A stretch of DNA of 64,000 nt from Novosphingobium terrae (GCF_017163935.1 NZ_JABVZR010000001.1:1736001-1800000), one strand, 5' to 3'; positions 27,161-37,580 are shown, counted from the first letter of the stretch. Program-made: numbers and translations. Notes: generated by a model from the sequence alone, not told the origin.

Positions 27161-27919
27161 ATGACCATTATCCGTAAACTGTTGACTGCTGCATCTTTGG
27201 CCGCATTGTCCGGAACCGCTGCCGTGGCGGCCCCGGCGAGTGGCCCTGTGCGCAATGTCGTTCTGGTGCATGGTGCTTTCGCGGACGGTTCGGGCTGGCT
27301 GCCCGTGGCCGAGATTCTGCGCAAGGACGGATACACCGTGAGTATCGTTCAGGAGCCCGAGACCTCGCTGGCCGATGATGTGGCTGCGGCCAACCGGGTT
27401 CTTGATCGGCAGTCCGGACCTGCCGTGCTGGTCGGACACAGCTATGGCGGTGCCATCATCACGGAAGCCGGCAACAATGCGCATGTGGCCAGCCTGGTCT
27501 ATGTTGCGGCTTTCGCCCCCGACGAAGGTGAGCAACTGGGCCCGCTGACCGGCAGCAAGCCGCCGGCAGGCAAGAGCGTGGGGCCTGTGGGCGGCGGTTA
27601 CCTTGCCGTCGATCCGGCACAGTTTCATGCCGACTTCGCCGCCGATGTGCCGGCTGCGCAAGCTCAGTTCATGGCCATCTCCCAGGTGCCCATCAATGGC
27701 GTGATTTTCGGCACGCCGGTCACCGCGCCCGCGTGGAAGTCCAAGCCCACCTTCGGGATCGTGTCGACCGAGGACCGAATGATCAACCCGGATCTTGAGC
27801 GTTCGATGTATGCCCGCGCCAAGGCCAAGGTGACCGAACTGAAGGGAAGCCACGCCATCTTCCTTTCGCAGCCGCAACGCGTCGCCGAAGTGATCGAGCA
27901 GGCGGCACGCGCGGGTTAA
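27161..27919 (+). CDS. Secreted alpha/beta hydrolase (short family, copy 2)
   Basis: The 252-residue protein has a Sec-type signal peptide (cleavage near AAVAA, residues 20-24). The hydrolase domain follows, with NVVLVHGAFADGSGW, VGHSYGGAI (Ser94), an acidic residue in VSTEDRMINPD and His in KGSHAIFLSQP. This is a complete catalytic triad for a periplasmic or exported esterase. AAGGAGA lies seven bases before ATG 27161. The closest relative in the window is the product of 50799-51569, which shares the signal peptide and most motifs. The cytosolic copies at 4211 and 36894 form the other subgroup. Confidence 0.88.
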   Translation: MTIIRKLLTAASLAALSGTAAVAAPASGPVRNVVLVHGAFADGSGWLPVAEILRKDGYTVSIVQEPETSLADDVAAANRVLDRQSGPAVLVGHSYGGAIITEAGNNAHVASLVYVAAFAPDEGEQLGPLTGSKPPAGKSVGPVGGGYLAVDPAQFHADFAADVPAAQAQFMAISQVPINGVIFGTPVTAPAWKSKPTFGIVSTEDRMINPDLERSMYARAKAKVTELKGSHAIFLSQPQRVAEVIEQAARAG

Positions 27920-28202
27920 GCGCTGTCTGTCCTCCCCTCTTCCAGCGGGAATGACCCGCGGAAGAGGGGAGAGGCAAAGGCCCGTTGGATTGGGCCAAAT
28001 TTGACAAAAGAGACAGATTTTCAAAAGAATACGAAACTGATCTCTGGCAATGATAGCTCATCGTTGAGTTGGATAGCTTCGCAGGAAGCTCGAACCGCCC
28101 GCAGGAATAACAGGCGCCAAGCGCCGAGCCTGACCGAGCATGATCTGACGATGTAGACCATTGACGATATTTCTTTCGTCTTCACCCCGTCGACGAAAGA
28201 AT

Positions 28203-28242
28203 GGGCGCCGACCATTCCCTCCCCCCGGGTCGGCGCCCTCTT
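28203..28242. terminator. Strong hairpin, probable terminator
   Basis: GGGCGCCGACC (28203-28213) and GGTCGGCGCCC (28228-28238) form a perfect 11-bp stem with a 14-base C-rich loop, followed by TCTTTT. It lies between the secreted hydrolase and the catalase gene. It would stop plus-strand transcription, but sits 280 bases after the hydrolase stop. Confidence 0.6.
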
Positions 28243-28263
28243 TTCCCTCAACCAAAACAAGAA

Positions 28264-28296
28264 GGCCGGAAGGGGGTGTCCCTTCCGGCCCTTTTT
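28264..28296. terminator. Rho-independent terminator, likely bidirectional
   Basis: GGCCGGAAGGG (28264-28274), loop GGTGT, and CCCTTCCGGCC (28280-28290) form a perfect 11-bp stem followed by CTTTTT. On the minus strand the hairpin lies ~25 bases after the catalase stop and is followed by TTCTTGTTTT. It can therefore end catalase transcription as well as plus-strand reads. Confidence 0.75.
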
Positions 28297-28314
28297 CGAC
28301 CAGGATACGGCGCT

Positions 28315-29778
28315 TTAGTCGACCGTGGCGGGAGCCATGGCTTCCAGCGCCCGTGCTACACCCTCGCCGTAGGCTGGGTCGGCGCGCGTGCAATTGTCGA
28401 TGTGGCGCTGCATCACATGGTGGGAAGCACCGGTCATCGCCCGTGCGGTGTTCTCGAACAACCTCTGCTTTGCCTCTGCATCGAGCATGCGGAACAGATT
28501 GCCGGGTTGTTCCCAGTGATCGTCGTCGACGCGATGATCCCAGTGATCGGCATCACCTTCCAGCGCCAGGGGCGGCTCGGCATAGTGGGGCTGGTTGCTC
28601 CACAGGCCCTGGCTGTTGGGATGGTAGCTGGTGGTTGCCCCCAGGTTGCCGTCGGTGCGCATCGCGCCATCGCGGTGGTAGCTGTGGAACGGGCATTTGG
28701 GAGCATTGACCGGAATGTGGTTGAAATTGACGCCCAGGCGGTAACGCTGCGCATCGCCGTAGGAAAAGAGGCGCGCCTGCAGCATCTTGTCCGGCGAGAA
28801 GCCGATGCCCGGAACGATGTTCGCCGGAGAGAAGGCAGCCTGCTCAACCTCCGCGAAATAATTGTCCTGATTCCGGTTGAGCTCCATCTCACCGACCTCG
28901 ATCAGCGGATAGTCTGCCTTGGGCCAGACCTTGGTCAGATCGAAGGGGTTGTGGCGGTGCTGACGCGCCTGCCCTTCGGTCATGACCTGGATGAACAGCG
29001 TCCATTTCGGGCAGTCTCCCCGTTCGATGGCGTCGAACAGGTCGCGGCCATGGCTCTCCCGATCGTCTGCCACGATCGCGGCTGCATCGGCATCGGAGAG
29101 ATTTTCGATCCCCTGCTGGCTGCGGAAATGGAACTTGACCCAGACCCGCTCGCCGGCAGCATTGAGCATGGAAAAGGTATGGCTGCCGAAACCGTGCATG
29201 TGACGGAAGGTTCGCGGCAGGCCGCGGTCGGACATGACGATGGTGACCTGATGCAGCGCTTCGGGCAGCATCGACCAGAAATCCCAGTTGCTGTCGGCCG
29301 AGCGAAAGCCGGAACGAGGATCGCGCTTGATTGCGTGATTGAGATCGGAAAAGCGCAGGGGATCGCGGAAGAAGAACACCGGCGTGTTGTTGCCGACGAT
29401 GTCCCAGTTGCCCTCATCGGTGTAGAACTTGACGGCGAAGCCCCGGATGTCGCGCTCGGCATCGGCAGCCCCGCGTTCGCCAGCGACGGTCGAAAAGCGC
29501 ATGAAAAGGTCGGTTTTCTTGCCGATCTCGGCGAAAATCGAAGCCTTGGTATAGGCGGTGATGTCATGCGTCACGGTGAATGTGCCGTGCGCGCCCCAAC
29601 CCTTGGCGTGCATGCGCCGCTCGGGAATGACCTCCCGGTCAAAATGAGCGAGCTTTTCGATCAGCCAGATGTCCTGCAGGAGGGCGGGGCCCCGGGGACC
29701 CGCACTCAAAATGTTGGTGTTGTCGGCCACCGGGGCGCCGGTGGCATTGGTGAACGGTGGTGTTTCGCGATCGCTCAT
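28315..29778 (-). CDS. katA: Monofunctional heme catalase, small-subunit type
   Basis: The 487-residue enzyme dismutates H2O2. [20 protein letters not shown] contains the distal His; [17 protein letters not shown], the [11 protein letters not shown]sn region and the proximal heme ligand Tyr in [16 protein letters not shown] are all present. Length and motifs match clade 3 small-subunit catalases. No signal peptide is seen, so it is cytosolic. AAGGGAAG lies before ATG 29778; the frame continues to 29850 without support. It appears monocistronic, with terminators directly downstream. The symbol katA is used generically. Confidence 0.93.
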   Translation of the reverse strand: MSDRETPPFTNATGAPVADNTNILSAGPRGPALLQDIWLIEKLAHFDREVIPERRMHAKGWGAHGTFTVTHDITAYTKASIFAEIGKKTDLFMRFSTVAGERGAADAERDIRGFAVKFYTDEGNWDIVGNNTPVFFFRDPLRFSDLNHAIKRDPRSGFRSADSNWDFWSMLPEALHQVTIVMSDRGLPRTFRHMHGFGSHTFSMLNAAGERVWVKFHFRSQQGIENLSDADAAAIVADDRESHGRDLFDAIERGDCPKWTLFIQVMTEGQARQHRHNPFDLTKVWPKADYPLIEVGEMELNRNQDNYFAEVEQAAFSPANIVPGIGFSPDKMLQARLFSYGDAQRYRLGVNFNHIPVNAPKCPFHSYHRDGAMRTDGNLGATTSYHPNSQGLWSNQPHYAEPPLALEGDADHWDHRVDDDHWEQPGNLFRMLDAEAKQRLFENTARAMTGASHHVMQRHIDNCTRADPAYGEGVARALEAMAPATVD

Positions 29779-29892
29779 GGTCTTCCCTTTGTGAAAGAGG
29801 TTCGCGATCGTGGCGTTTTTACAGGCTGCGCGTTTGCAGCCTCTCGGCAATTTTGTAGAATTCCGCCCAATTTTTGAGGTTCGAGCGCAAAT

Positions 29893-31257
29893 CTATCGGC
29901 CCGCAGCCTCGTTCGCGACGACACGGGGAGAAACGAAAACCAGGACAAACAAGAGCCCCAGTCCAATGACGCAAAACAGGCCCAGGGCAGCGCCAAAGAG
30001 GTGGCGTTCCACCAGCGGCAGAAATGCAAGCGGGGACAAGATTGCTCCCATGCGGTTGGCAACCCACAAGGATGTCGTGGCTTTGCCGCGGAGTTGGGCC
30101 GCAAAGAGATCGGATCCAAAGGTCGTCATGGACGGGAGGAATGCAGCGCTTCCCAGTGCCATCAAAATCATGGCGCCGGCGGACAGATTGAGATTGTGGC
30201 TTGCAAAGAAAACGAGAATTGCGCCGGTCATCAGGGCCGCGCAGGCGATCATGATGGTCCTGAAGGTGAGGCGATCGGCCAGCAGAGCCGAAGCACAGGT
30301 TCCAAGCACAGGTCCAAAGGTTGCTGCCGCCACATAGTAAAGCGTGTCGGACAAGCTGACATGGCGGGCCAGCAGGATCGGTCCGGCGACGAGTGGGAAA
30401 GCCACGGTGAGCCACGGCGTGAGAAAGTAAATGGTCGCGGCGAGCCCCCAGCGCGAACGCGGAATATCACGCCAGCGGCCGCTGTCCGCCGCCGGGGTGG
30501 GATCTGGGATCGTCTGCTCAAACTTCGATCGCTCGTTTGGGATTTGACCATCGGCAAAGCGAAGAAAGCGGTTGGTCACCGCTGACGCGGATCTCCCGGT
30601 TGATGTCAGCCAGTGGGGTGCTTCGGGCAGCATGATAAAGCCGGCCCAGCCTGCAAGGCAGCAAAACCCTCCGACATAATATGGCCAGCGCCATCCCTCG
30701 ATGCCCCAGGGTCCCACTGGGCCAAGCCACCGGACTGCCATGAGAGCAGCCGGGGGCGCCAGATATCCGATGGCGCAGACCATGAAAATCAACCTGCCGC
30801 GGCGACGGATGGGTGCAATATCGGTCAGATAGGCAATCATCAGAGGCGGATAGGCCCCAAGCGCCAGACCCGAACAAAGGCGCGACACCGTGAGGAGGGA
30901 AGGGGTGGGACTGATCCCTGCCGCACTCGATGTAACGGCGAGCCATAGAAGCGTGAGCCCGAGAGAGCGTTTCGGTCCGATCCGGTCAGCAACCCATCCC
31001 ACAGTTGGAGCGCCGAGAATCGCCCCGATGTAGACCGAGGACAAAAGCCAGGAAAGTGCCGCTCCATGCAACCTGTAGGGAGCGGCGCTGAAGATCACCG
31101 AAAGAGCATTGCCCAGGGTGATCTCCATGAGATCGATCGCAAAGCCAAAGGCGCATAGCACGGCTATGAGTGCGTGCAGCCTGGTGAGCGGTCCATGCTC
31201 GATGGCATGCAGATCCGAACTTTCGGAAAAGTGTCTGGCGGGACTTAAAGCGTTCAT
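29893..31257 (-). CDS. MFS transporter, sugar-porter/aromatic-acid-symporter-like
   Basis: The 454-residue membrane protein has 12 predicted transmembrane segments and the MFS motif GWVADRIGPKRSLGLTLL between helices 2 and 3, repeated in degenerate form as LLADRLTFRTIMI in the second half. A RLCSGLALGAYPPLMIAYLTDIAP segment resembles the metabolite:H+ symporters that take up aromatic acids or other organic acids. ATG 31257 is chosen; upstream codons to 31386 have no likely coding character. It is divergent from the TonB-dependent receptor at 31449, so the pair may import the same compound across both membranes. Confidence 0.85.
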   Translation of the reverse strand: MNALSPARHFSESSDLHAIEHGPLTRLHALIAVLCAFGFAIDLMEITLGNALSVIFSAAPYRLHGAALSWLLSSVYIGAILGAPTVGWVADRIGPKRSLGLTLLWLAVTSSAAGISPTPSLLTVSRLCSGLALGAYPPLMIAYLTDIAPIRRRGRLIFMVCAIGYLAPPAALMAVRWLGPVGPWGIEGWRWPYYVGGFCCLAGWAGFIMLPEAPHWLTSTGRSASAVTNRFLRFADGQIPNERSKFEQTIPDPTPAADSGRWRDIPRSRWGLAATIYFLTPWLTVAFPLVAGPILLARHVSLSDTLYYVAAATFGPVLGTCASALLADRLTFRTIMIACAALMTGAILVFFASHNLNLSAGAMILMALGSAAFLPSMTTFGSDLFAAQLRGKATTSLWVANRMGAILSPLAFLPLVERHLFGAALGLFCVIGLGLLFVLVFVSPRVVANEAAGR

Positions 31258-31448
31258 GATGGTCTCTTCGGCCGACCGCCGGCCTGACACGGCGGTAGCG
31301 TAAATAGGCATGAGGCGTGAGCCAACCGCGTTGAAATTAACAAGATTCACAAGAATTATCTGTCGCGTCGAAGGTCGCTCCTGCATCGTTTTCGGGAGGG
31401 AGACGCAGCATTTTCAATTCTGGCCGATCAGGCAATTCGCAGCGGTTC

Positions 31449-33695
31449 GTGACCGGACGAGCCCATGTCCTTCCAGCCGCTCTGGCTCTTCTCCCTTGGC
31501 CACAAGCCGCCGGTGCCCAGGACGCCAAGGACAGCGCTTCGATCGTCGTTACCGCCAGTCGCCGCGCCACAGCGTTGATCGACACGCCGATGAGCTTGAG
31601 CGTCATCGACAATTCCACGCTGCGCGCCACAGCGGCCGACGATTTTTCCGACTTCGCCCATCTGATCCCGGGACTGAGCTATACTGACTCCGGGCCGGGC
31701 AACAAGCGGTACGCCATCAGAGGCCTCCAGTCGGCGGGCGAACCTGAAGTCGCGCTTTATTACGATGAAATTCCGGTCGCAGGCCTACCCGGAGGCGCAT
31801 TGGACACAGGAGACAGCCAGCCTGATATCAGGCTCTGGGACGTCGATCGTGTCGAAGTCCTGCGCGGGCCGCAGGGAACACTTTATGGCAATGGCTCGAT
31901 GGGCGGAGCGATCAGGATCCTGTCGAAGCGTCCCGTTCTGAACAAGGTCGAAGCCGGGGCAGAAGCTTCGGGTGCCGTGACCGACGGTGGCGCTCCATCG
32001 GGACGCCTTTCGGGTATGATCAACCTGCCGATCCTGCGCGATGTCCTTGGAATCCGGCTGACAGGCTATTTCCGGCACGAGGGCGGCTGGATCGATACGA
32101 CCCCGAACCCGGCAATCAAATTGCCTCAGCTTTCAGGGCAGAACGTGAACCCGGAGAAGACCTATGGCGGTCGCCTCTCGATTGGCTTCCAGCCCACGGC
32201 GGCATGGAACATCACGGCGATCGGCTATGCCCAGGACACCGATACCACCGCGTTTGATCTCTACCCGGCCTATGCTCAGGCAGGCGATCCCTATATCGCG
32301 AAGACCTATGTTCATACGCCCTGGCGCGACCGTATCCGTATGGCCAATGTCATCTCGACCTATCAGCTGGGTTTCGCCACGCTGACCGGAAGTGGCGCCT
32401 GGCAGCGGCGCACGCTCGATCGCACCACAGACACGACGCGATATCTGCTCAGCGTCTACGGTTGCAACGAGGCGACATGGAACAACGGTTGCACCACCCC
32501 GGCGACCTTCCCGGCAGGTTCGGACTCGCGTGAGACCGTCGAGGCCTGGTCGGGAGAGGTGAGGCTGGCTTCAAGTTCGAAGGGCAGGCTGCAATGGACT
32601 GTCGGCGGGTTCTATCAAAGTTCACGGACATCGCGCCGGGTGCAGGTCGCTCCCACGGACAGCGCGGGCAATCTGCAGTACGATTCTGCGAGCGGCGATG
32701 CACTGGGCAGACTGTTCGAGCGCGACAATCGCGATGGCTTCAAGCAGGATGCTGTGTTTGGTGAGGGGAGTTACGAGTTTCTCCCGCGCGTGACCGCTGA
32801 CGTCGGGCTGCGATGGTTCCATTCGGACCGTTCGGACCAGCAGATCATCGTGCAGCAGTTCTTCGCGGGGCAGCCTACAGGACCTCAGCTTCCGCAACAT
32901 TTCAGCCAGAGCCGGTTGTTCCAGAAGTACGAGCTCTCCTACAAGGTGCCCCGCCTGGGTCTGCTCTATGTGCAGGCGGCACAGGGCTTTCGCGCAGGCG
33001 GCCCTAACTACCCGGGCGGCTTTGCGGTGCAAGCGCCACCCTACCGGGCAGATTCCGTCTGGGATTACGAGCTTGGCTGGAAGCTGAAGCTGGATGACGC
33101 GCGCCTGTACTGGACGGCCGCTGTATTCCGGATTGATTGGAGCAACATGCAGCAGCTGGTGCCGACCGCGCTGTTCAACTACATCCAGAATGCGGGAGCG
33201 GCGCGCTCGGAAGGTTTTGAAAGCGAGCTGACCTACACCCCTGTGCGTGACTTAACCCTGACATCGGGCCTCACCTACAACAATGCGCGCCTTGTGGGTC
33301 CGCAACCTCTTCAGTCCACGCCTGCCCTGCAGCTCAAGGCCGGTGAGAAACTGGCGAATGTGCCTGATTGGACAGCCAACGCGTCCGTCGCCTATCGCTT
33401 TTCGCTCAAGCGAGGAAATGCGCTGACGGCGCGGCTGGACGGATCCTACCAATCTTCCCGAGGAAATCTGGTAGGGCTCGATAATCCGGCCTATTTTCGG
33501 ATCGGCTCATCGGCGCTGGCCGACTTGCATCTTGGGTGGGAGAGCTCGCATCCATGGCGGTTCGGGCTCGATATCTCGAACCTGTTCAACACCTATGCTC
33601 CGATGTCGGCCAAGGCACTCGATTCAAATCTCGTCAGCACGGTGACGGCAGCCAGGCCCCGGACGATCAGCCTGCGCGCGGATATATCCTATTGA
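31449..33695 (+). CDS. TonB-dependent outer-membrane receptor
   Basis: The 748-residue receptor has a signal peptide (cleavage near GAQ, residue ~24), a TonB-box-like SIVVTASRR, a plug domain with RYAIRGLQSAG and VEVLRGPQGTLYGNGSMGGAIRI, and a 22-strand barrel ending ISLRADISY with the terminal aromatic. It belongs to the large sphingomonad FecA/CirA-like group; the ligand may be a siderophore or an aromatic or carbohydrate compound. GTG 31449 is the only start fitting the signal peptide, with a weak ribosome binding site. Its last seven bases overlap the convergent regulator gene. Confidence 0.9.
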   Translation: MTGRAHVLPAALALLPWPQAAGAQDAKDSASIVVTASRRATALIDTPMSLSVIDNSTLRATAADDFSDFAHLIPGLSYTDSGPGNKRYAIRGLQSAGEPEVALYYDEIPVAGLPGGALDTGDSQPDIRLWDVDRVEVLRGPQGTLYGNGSMGGAIRILSKRPVLNKVEAGAEASGAVTDGGAPSGRLSGMINLPILRDVLGIRLTGYFRHEGGWIDTTPNPAIKLPQLSGQNVNPEKTYGGRLSIGFQPTAAWNITAIGYAQDTDTTAFDLYPAYAQAGDPYIAKTYVHTPWRDRIRMANVISTYQLGFATLTGSGAWQRRTLDRTTDTTRYLLSVYGCNEATWNNGCTTPATFPAGSDSRETVEAWSGEVRLASSSKGRLQWTVGGFYQSSRTSRRVQVAPTDSAGNLQYDSASGDALGRLFERDNRDGFKQDAVFGEGSYEFLPRVTADVGLRWFHSDRSDQQIIVQQFFAGQPTGPQLPQHFSQSRLFQKYELSYKVPRLGLLYVQAAQGFRAGGPNYPGGFAVQAPPYRADSVWDYELGWKLKLDDARLYWTAAVFRIDWSNMQQLVPTALFNYIQNAGAARSEGFESELTYTPVRDLTLTSGLTYNNARLVGPQPLQSTPALQLKAGEKLANVPDWTANASVAYRFSLKRGNALTARLDGSYQSSRGNLVGLDNPAYFRIGSSALADLHLGWESSHPWRFGLDISNLFNTYAPMSAKALDSNLVSTVTAARPRTISLRADISY

Positions 33696-36496
33696 GGCGT
33701 GGAGAGTGCCATCAGAAGGGAGCGCGCGGTTGAGACGTCGCCGCCCTCATGCTTGCCCTCAAGGCGAAGCAGAATGTCGGCCAGCCTTTCGGAGGCAACA
33801 GATCTGTCCGCCTCTGCAGTGTCCAACCGGCCGATGCTCGATGTGGCCCGCAACTCCCAGGCCAAGGCACCCTGTTGGGCAGACGCGGCAATCGCGGCAT
33901 CAAAAAGCTCTCGTGCCTGCGCGTGCCGACCGGTGGCCCGAGACTGGAGAAGCTGCTCTCCGCCGAGGCGCAGCACTTCGGGGCCGCACCAGCCGCACAG
34001 ACCTTCCTTGGCGCGCGCTAGCAGGCTCGGAGAAACATAGTGCGGATCGACCGTGGCAAGCAGTTCTTCCTGCATCTGGCTCACGGGTCGTGCGTCGCGC
34101 GGCACCTGAAAGAGAACCCGTGGGCGGTACTGCCGGTTGAAAGCATTGCCGTAGCATTCCGCCAGCCGCGACCAGCGCTCGAATATATAGCGGTGGGCAA
34201 CATCCAGAAGCTCTTCGATATGATTGTAGATGCTGATCTCGTCGCCAGACCAGAACGCCAACGGGCATGAGCCCATGGCCAGCACGAACGTTGTTGCCAG
34301 TGGCCCTTCCTTTCGGGCCAGCGCTAGGGCGTCATCGATGACGGAAAGAGCCTCTTCGCCGCGGCCTTCAATCCAGAGGCACCGGGCCTGAACGATCCGC
34401 ATCGAAACCCGGCGGTCGATCGAGGTGGTGCTGTAGACCAGGGGGATCGCGCGGGCAGGGTGGTTGATCACGGCCTGGGCAAGGCTGCGCGCCCGTTCAT
34501 ACTCCCCGGCGAGTTGATAGGCTTGCGCTCCGACCCTGTCGCCAAGCAGCATCGCAAGCGGATCCCGCGCTTCCTTTGCGAGGGTGGCGAGACGGCGGAC
34601 GCTTTCCAGCGCCTTTGCGATATCGCCGGTTTCGAGACTGTAGATGGCGCGCGCGACAAGGGGCTCGATCTGATAGCGCGTGTCATCGATCCGCGAGCTG
34701 AGGCGTTCGACCCGCTCGAAGATGGGGACAGTGATGTCCGGATCGGCCAGAGAGTTCAAGGCGTTGAGAGCCAGGGCGGATGCCAGGCGCAACTCGTGCA
34801 GGGGTGGGTCGCTCCCTGACTTGGACAGCAGCGAGAGGGCCCGTTCTCCGCGTTGCCTGAATTCGTCGAGCAATGACATCTGGAACCCGAAGGGCAGGGA
34901 GGCGATGATCAGGCTGGCAGCGATCGCCAGATCGCCTTCTCCCGAGAAGCTCCAGTCGAGCGCTGCCCGAACGTCGTCGGTGGTATGACCGTAGGCCTCC
35001 AGCCACTGATCGCGCGTCATGGTCTCCCACTGGAGTTGCGCCTTCGAGAGCAGGTTTTGGAAATGCATGGCATGGTGACGTTTGGCATCGTTACGCCCCT
35101 GCTGGACCTCCAGCTTTTCAGCGGCGTAGGTCCGGGTCACGAACAGCAATCTGTACAACGGAAACGGCCGGCCGACCTCAGTCAGGATCAGGGACTTGGA
35201 GGTGAGCGAGGCGATTGCATCAAGAACCTCTTCCTCGCTGATCGCGCCATAGGCGGCCAGATTGACCGCAGATTGCAGCGAAAAAGCGCCACGAAAGATT
35301 GAGAAGCGAGCGAGGACGATCTGTTCGACCGGGGAAAGGAGCTCATAGCTCCAGTCCAGCGCAGCCCGGATCGATTGCTGGCGGCTTTCTCCTCTTGCCT
35401 GGCGCACGGAAAGGATCAGCCGCTCCTCCAGGCCCCCGGCCATCTGGCCGTTGCCGAAAAGGTCCACCCGTGATGCCACCAGTTCGATCGCGAGAGGCAG
35501 GCCATCAAGATGGGCACAGATCGCGGAAACAGGGCCGGCCTGTGCGTCTGTGAACTCGAAATCGCTCGACGTGCTTCGGGCGCGGGCGACGAAAAGCTCA
35601 ACCGCAGGATAGGCAATCGCTTGAGCGGCGGTCATCGTCGGTTGCATGATCGGGACGGCAAGCGGCAGCAGTCGGAAAACCCATTCCTCCTGCTGCGCGA
35701 GAGGTTCCCGGCTGGTGGCCAGGATGCGCAGACCAGGTGCGGCCTGAAGCAGTTGGTCGACCAGCCTGACCACGTGGTCGAGAACATGCTCGCAATTGTC
35801 CAGAACCAGCAGCAATCTCTTGTTGGTCAGAAAGGCCGTGAGATTGGCGACGGGGTCGTCAGCGAGAACCGCCACATCGAGGGCCGAGGCGATGACGTTG
35901 GGCAAGAGTGCCCCGTCTTCCAGGGGGGAAAGGCTGACAATCACCACTCGGAGAGAGCCCTCCGATTGCATCGCGTCACCCACGCATCGCGCGACGGAGG
36001 TCTTTCCCACTCCGGCTGGTCCGGTGATGGTGATCAATCGTCGACGTGAGACTTCGCTGGTGATGGTGGCAATGGCCTGACTGCGCCCGATGACCGTGGG
36101 GGCGGTAGGCGTCTCGCTGGATGCCGGTTTGGGAACCGTAGGTACGATGGTCTGGGTGCGGGTCACCGGCGCGCTGAACAGGTAACCCAGACCCGCGATG
36201 TTGATGATAAATCTGTCGCCGCCTTCCTGCTGGGAAAAGACCTTGCGAAGTGCTGCTATGTGGACGCGCAGATTGCTCTCTTCCACATAGGTGTGCGGCC
36301 AGGCGATGGCTACGAGCTGCTCCTTTGTGACAGGTTGCTCGGCACGCTCCACGAGTGCGATGAGAATGTCGAACGCTCTTGCTCCCAGGCGCACGGGCCT
36401 GTCCGCATGGGTCAAAAGACGCTTGGCCCGAAAGAGCTTGAAGGGCCCGAACAGGAAGATCTCGTCTGGACTATGGGAGCGTTCCGTTTCCTCCAT
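33689..36496 (-). CDS. Winged-helix / NB-ARC-type ATPase regulator
   Basis: The 935-residue protein begins with an OmpR/PhoB-type winged helix (~residues 12-110; TKEQLVAIAWPHTYVEESNL and FIINIAGLGYLF). A P-loop ATPase of the AfsR/NB-ARC (STAND) group follows, with GPAGVGKTS (~159-167), LLLVLDNCEHV (Walker B) and ILATSREPL (sensor). The C-terminal half is alpha-helical and TPR-like, rich in Ala/Leu/Arg. Such proteins bind DNA and switch on a ligand-driven ATP/ADP cycle. ATG 36496 has a GGGGGGAAAG ribosome site; ATG 36514 and TTG 36550 are alternatives. It converges with, and overlaps by seven bases, the TonB receptor. Confidence 0.85.
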   Translation of the reverse strand: MEETERSHSPDEIFLFGPFKLFRAKRLLTHADRPVRLGARAFDILIALVERAEQPVTKEQLVAIAWPHTYVEESNLRVHIAALRKVFSQQEGGDRFIINIAGLGYLFSAPVTRTQTIVPTVPKPASSETPTAPTVIGRSQAIATITSEVSRRRLITITGPAGVGKTSVARCVGDAMQSEGSLRVVIVSLSPLEDGALLPNVIASALDVAVLADDPVANLTAFLTNKRLLLVLDNCEHVLDHVVRLVDQLLQAAPGLRILATSREPLAQQEEWVFRLLPLAVPIMQPTMTAAQAIAYPAVELFVARARSTSSDFEFTDAQAGPVSAICAHLDGLPLAIELVASRVDLFGNGQMAGGLEERLILSVRQARGESRQQSIRAALDWSYELLSPVEQIVLARFSIFRGAFSLQSAVNLAAYGAISEEEVLDAIASLTSKSLILTEVGRPFPLYRLLFVTRTYAAEKLEVQQGRNDAKRHHAMHFQNLLSKAQLQWETMTRDQWLEAYGHTTDDVRAALDWSFSGEGDLAIAASLIIASLPFGFQMSLLDEFRQRGERALSLLSKSGSDPPLHELRLASALALNALNSLADPDITVPIFERVERLSSRIDDTRYQIEPLVARAIYSLETGDIAKALESVRRLATLAKEARDPLAMLLGDRVGAQAYQLAGEYERARSLAQAVINHPARAIPLVYSTTSIDRRVSMRIVQARCLWIEGRGEEALSVIDDALALARKEGPLATTFVLAMGSCPLAFWSGDEISIYNHIEELLDVAHRYIFERWSRLAECYGNAFNRQYRPRVLFQVPRDARPVSQMQEELLATVDPHYVSPSLLARAKEGLCGWCGPEVLRLGGEQLLQSRATGRHAQARELFDAAIAASAQQGALAWELRATSSIGRLDTAEADRSVASERLADILLRLEGKHEGGDVSTARSLLMALSTPQ

Positions 36497-36893
36497 CTTT
36501 CCCCCCGACGCCATCGGGCCATCTTTGTGCAATGCGGCATGTAAAATCAATTATGCCGAGGTATGTTGACCGAAGGATCAATGGCTTAGCTGGTCCAACA
36601 CGGTGATGCGGATTGAAGGGTGCCGGTACAGCGTCCGCTCAATGATGCTGGATTCGTTCAAAAATCACATGTCTGTCACAGACCGCTTTCCCGTCACTGG
36701 CTAATCGTCACACCGGATGGCGGCGCTGAGGACTGCCCTCAGGGCATTTGGCGGCGGTGCGATGGCTTTGCCACGCCACCGCGGCACGAACCCAGCACCC
36801 CATGAGCCTATCAGAAGGCCGACCGTCCGATTGGTCGACATGTCTGAGCGCTGATCGCCTTGGCCCACAGCGGGCAAAAGAGAAGGAAAGACG
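36497..36893. other. Divergent intergenic region (STAND regulator / hydrolase)
   Basis: About 400 bases hold the start regions of the minus-strand STAND regulator and the plus-strand hydrolase at 36894. Small open frames here have no motif support. No convincing promoter or operator sequence was found. Confidence 0.4.
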
Positions 36894-37568
36894 ATGATCT
36901 CCAATATTATCCTGGTGCATGGCGCCTGGGCTGACGGCACGAGCTGGCCCAAAGTCATTCCGCTGCTGGCGGAAAAAGGTGCGACCGTTGCTGCGGTTCA
37001 GTTGCCGCTCACCAGCTTCGCCGATGATGTCGCGGCGGTCCGCCGTGCGATCGCGCTGGCCGATGGCGATGTGGTGCTGGTCGGGCACAGCTATGCCGGC
37101 GCCGTGATCGGTGAAGCGGGCAACGACCCCAAGGTCGCGCGCCTGGTCTATATCGATGCTTTCGCACCCGACGCCGGCGAGTCGGCCGCTTCCCTGTTCT
37201 CCGAATTTCAATCGGCTCCGCTCGGCGCCGAAATCAGGCCGGACGCCGAGGGCTTTCTCAAGCTTACGGCGGAAGGGGTCACCAATCTGTTCGCGCAGGA
37301 TCTCGAGGCTCCTGAGCAGGAGGTGCTCTACGCCACCCAGGGGCCGATCAACGGCGCTGCCATGGGCGGCACGCTCACCGAGGCGGCCTGGAAGACCCGG
37401 CCTACCTTCTACCTGGTCGGAACGCTCGATCAGGCAATTCTGCAGGTCGACCAGGAACGCATGGCCAAGCGGATGAACGCGACCATTGCTCATGTGGAAG
37501 CGAGCCATGTGCCCATGCTTTCCCACCCCGACGTGGTCGTGAACTTCATCCTGCAGGCGGCGGCCTGA
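36894..37568 (+). CDS. Cytosolic alpha/beta hydrolase (short family, copy 3)
   Basis: The 224-residue protein has the same length as the 4211-4885 product and matches it almost throughout: NIILVHGAWADGTSW, VGHSYAGAVIGEAGNDPK (Ser66), LVYIDAFAPDAGES, an Asp in VGTLDQAIL and His in EASHVPMLSHPD. The triad is complete and no signal peptide is present. GAGAAGGAAAG precedes ATG 36894. It is divergent from the STAND regulator and lies 158 bases upstream of the 3-hydroxyacyl-CoA dehydrogenase gene. A strong hairpin at 37581-37612 follows its stop. The substrate is unknown. Confidence 0.87.
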   Translation: MISNIILVHGAWADGTSWPKVIPLLAEKGATVAAVQLPLTSFADDVAAVRRAIALADGDVVLVGHSYAGAVIGEAGNDPKVARLVYIDAFAPDAGESAASLFSEFQSAPLGAEIRPDAEGFLKLTAEGVTNLFAQDLEAPEQEVLYATQGPINGAAMGGTLTEAAWKTRPTFYLVGTLDQAILQVDQERMAKRMNATIAHVEASHVPMLSHPDVVVNFILQAAA

Positions 37569-37580
37569 CCGTGAGCCATT

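Noticed and set aside
28201..29877. 558-codon plus-strand frame opposite the catalase gene
   Set aside because: It mirrors the catalase codons, lacks domains, and the catalase is unambiguous on the other strand.
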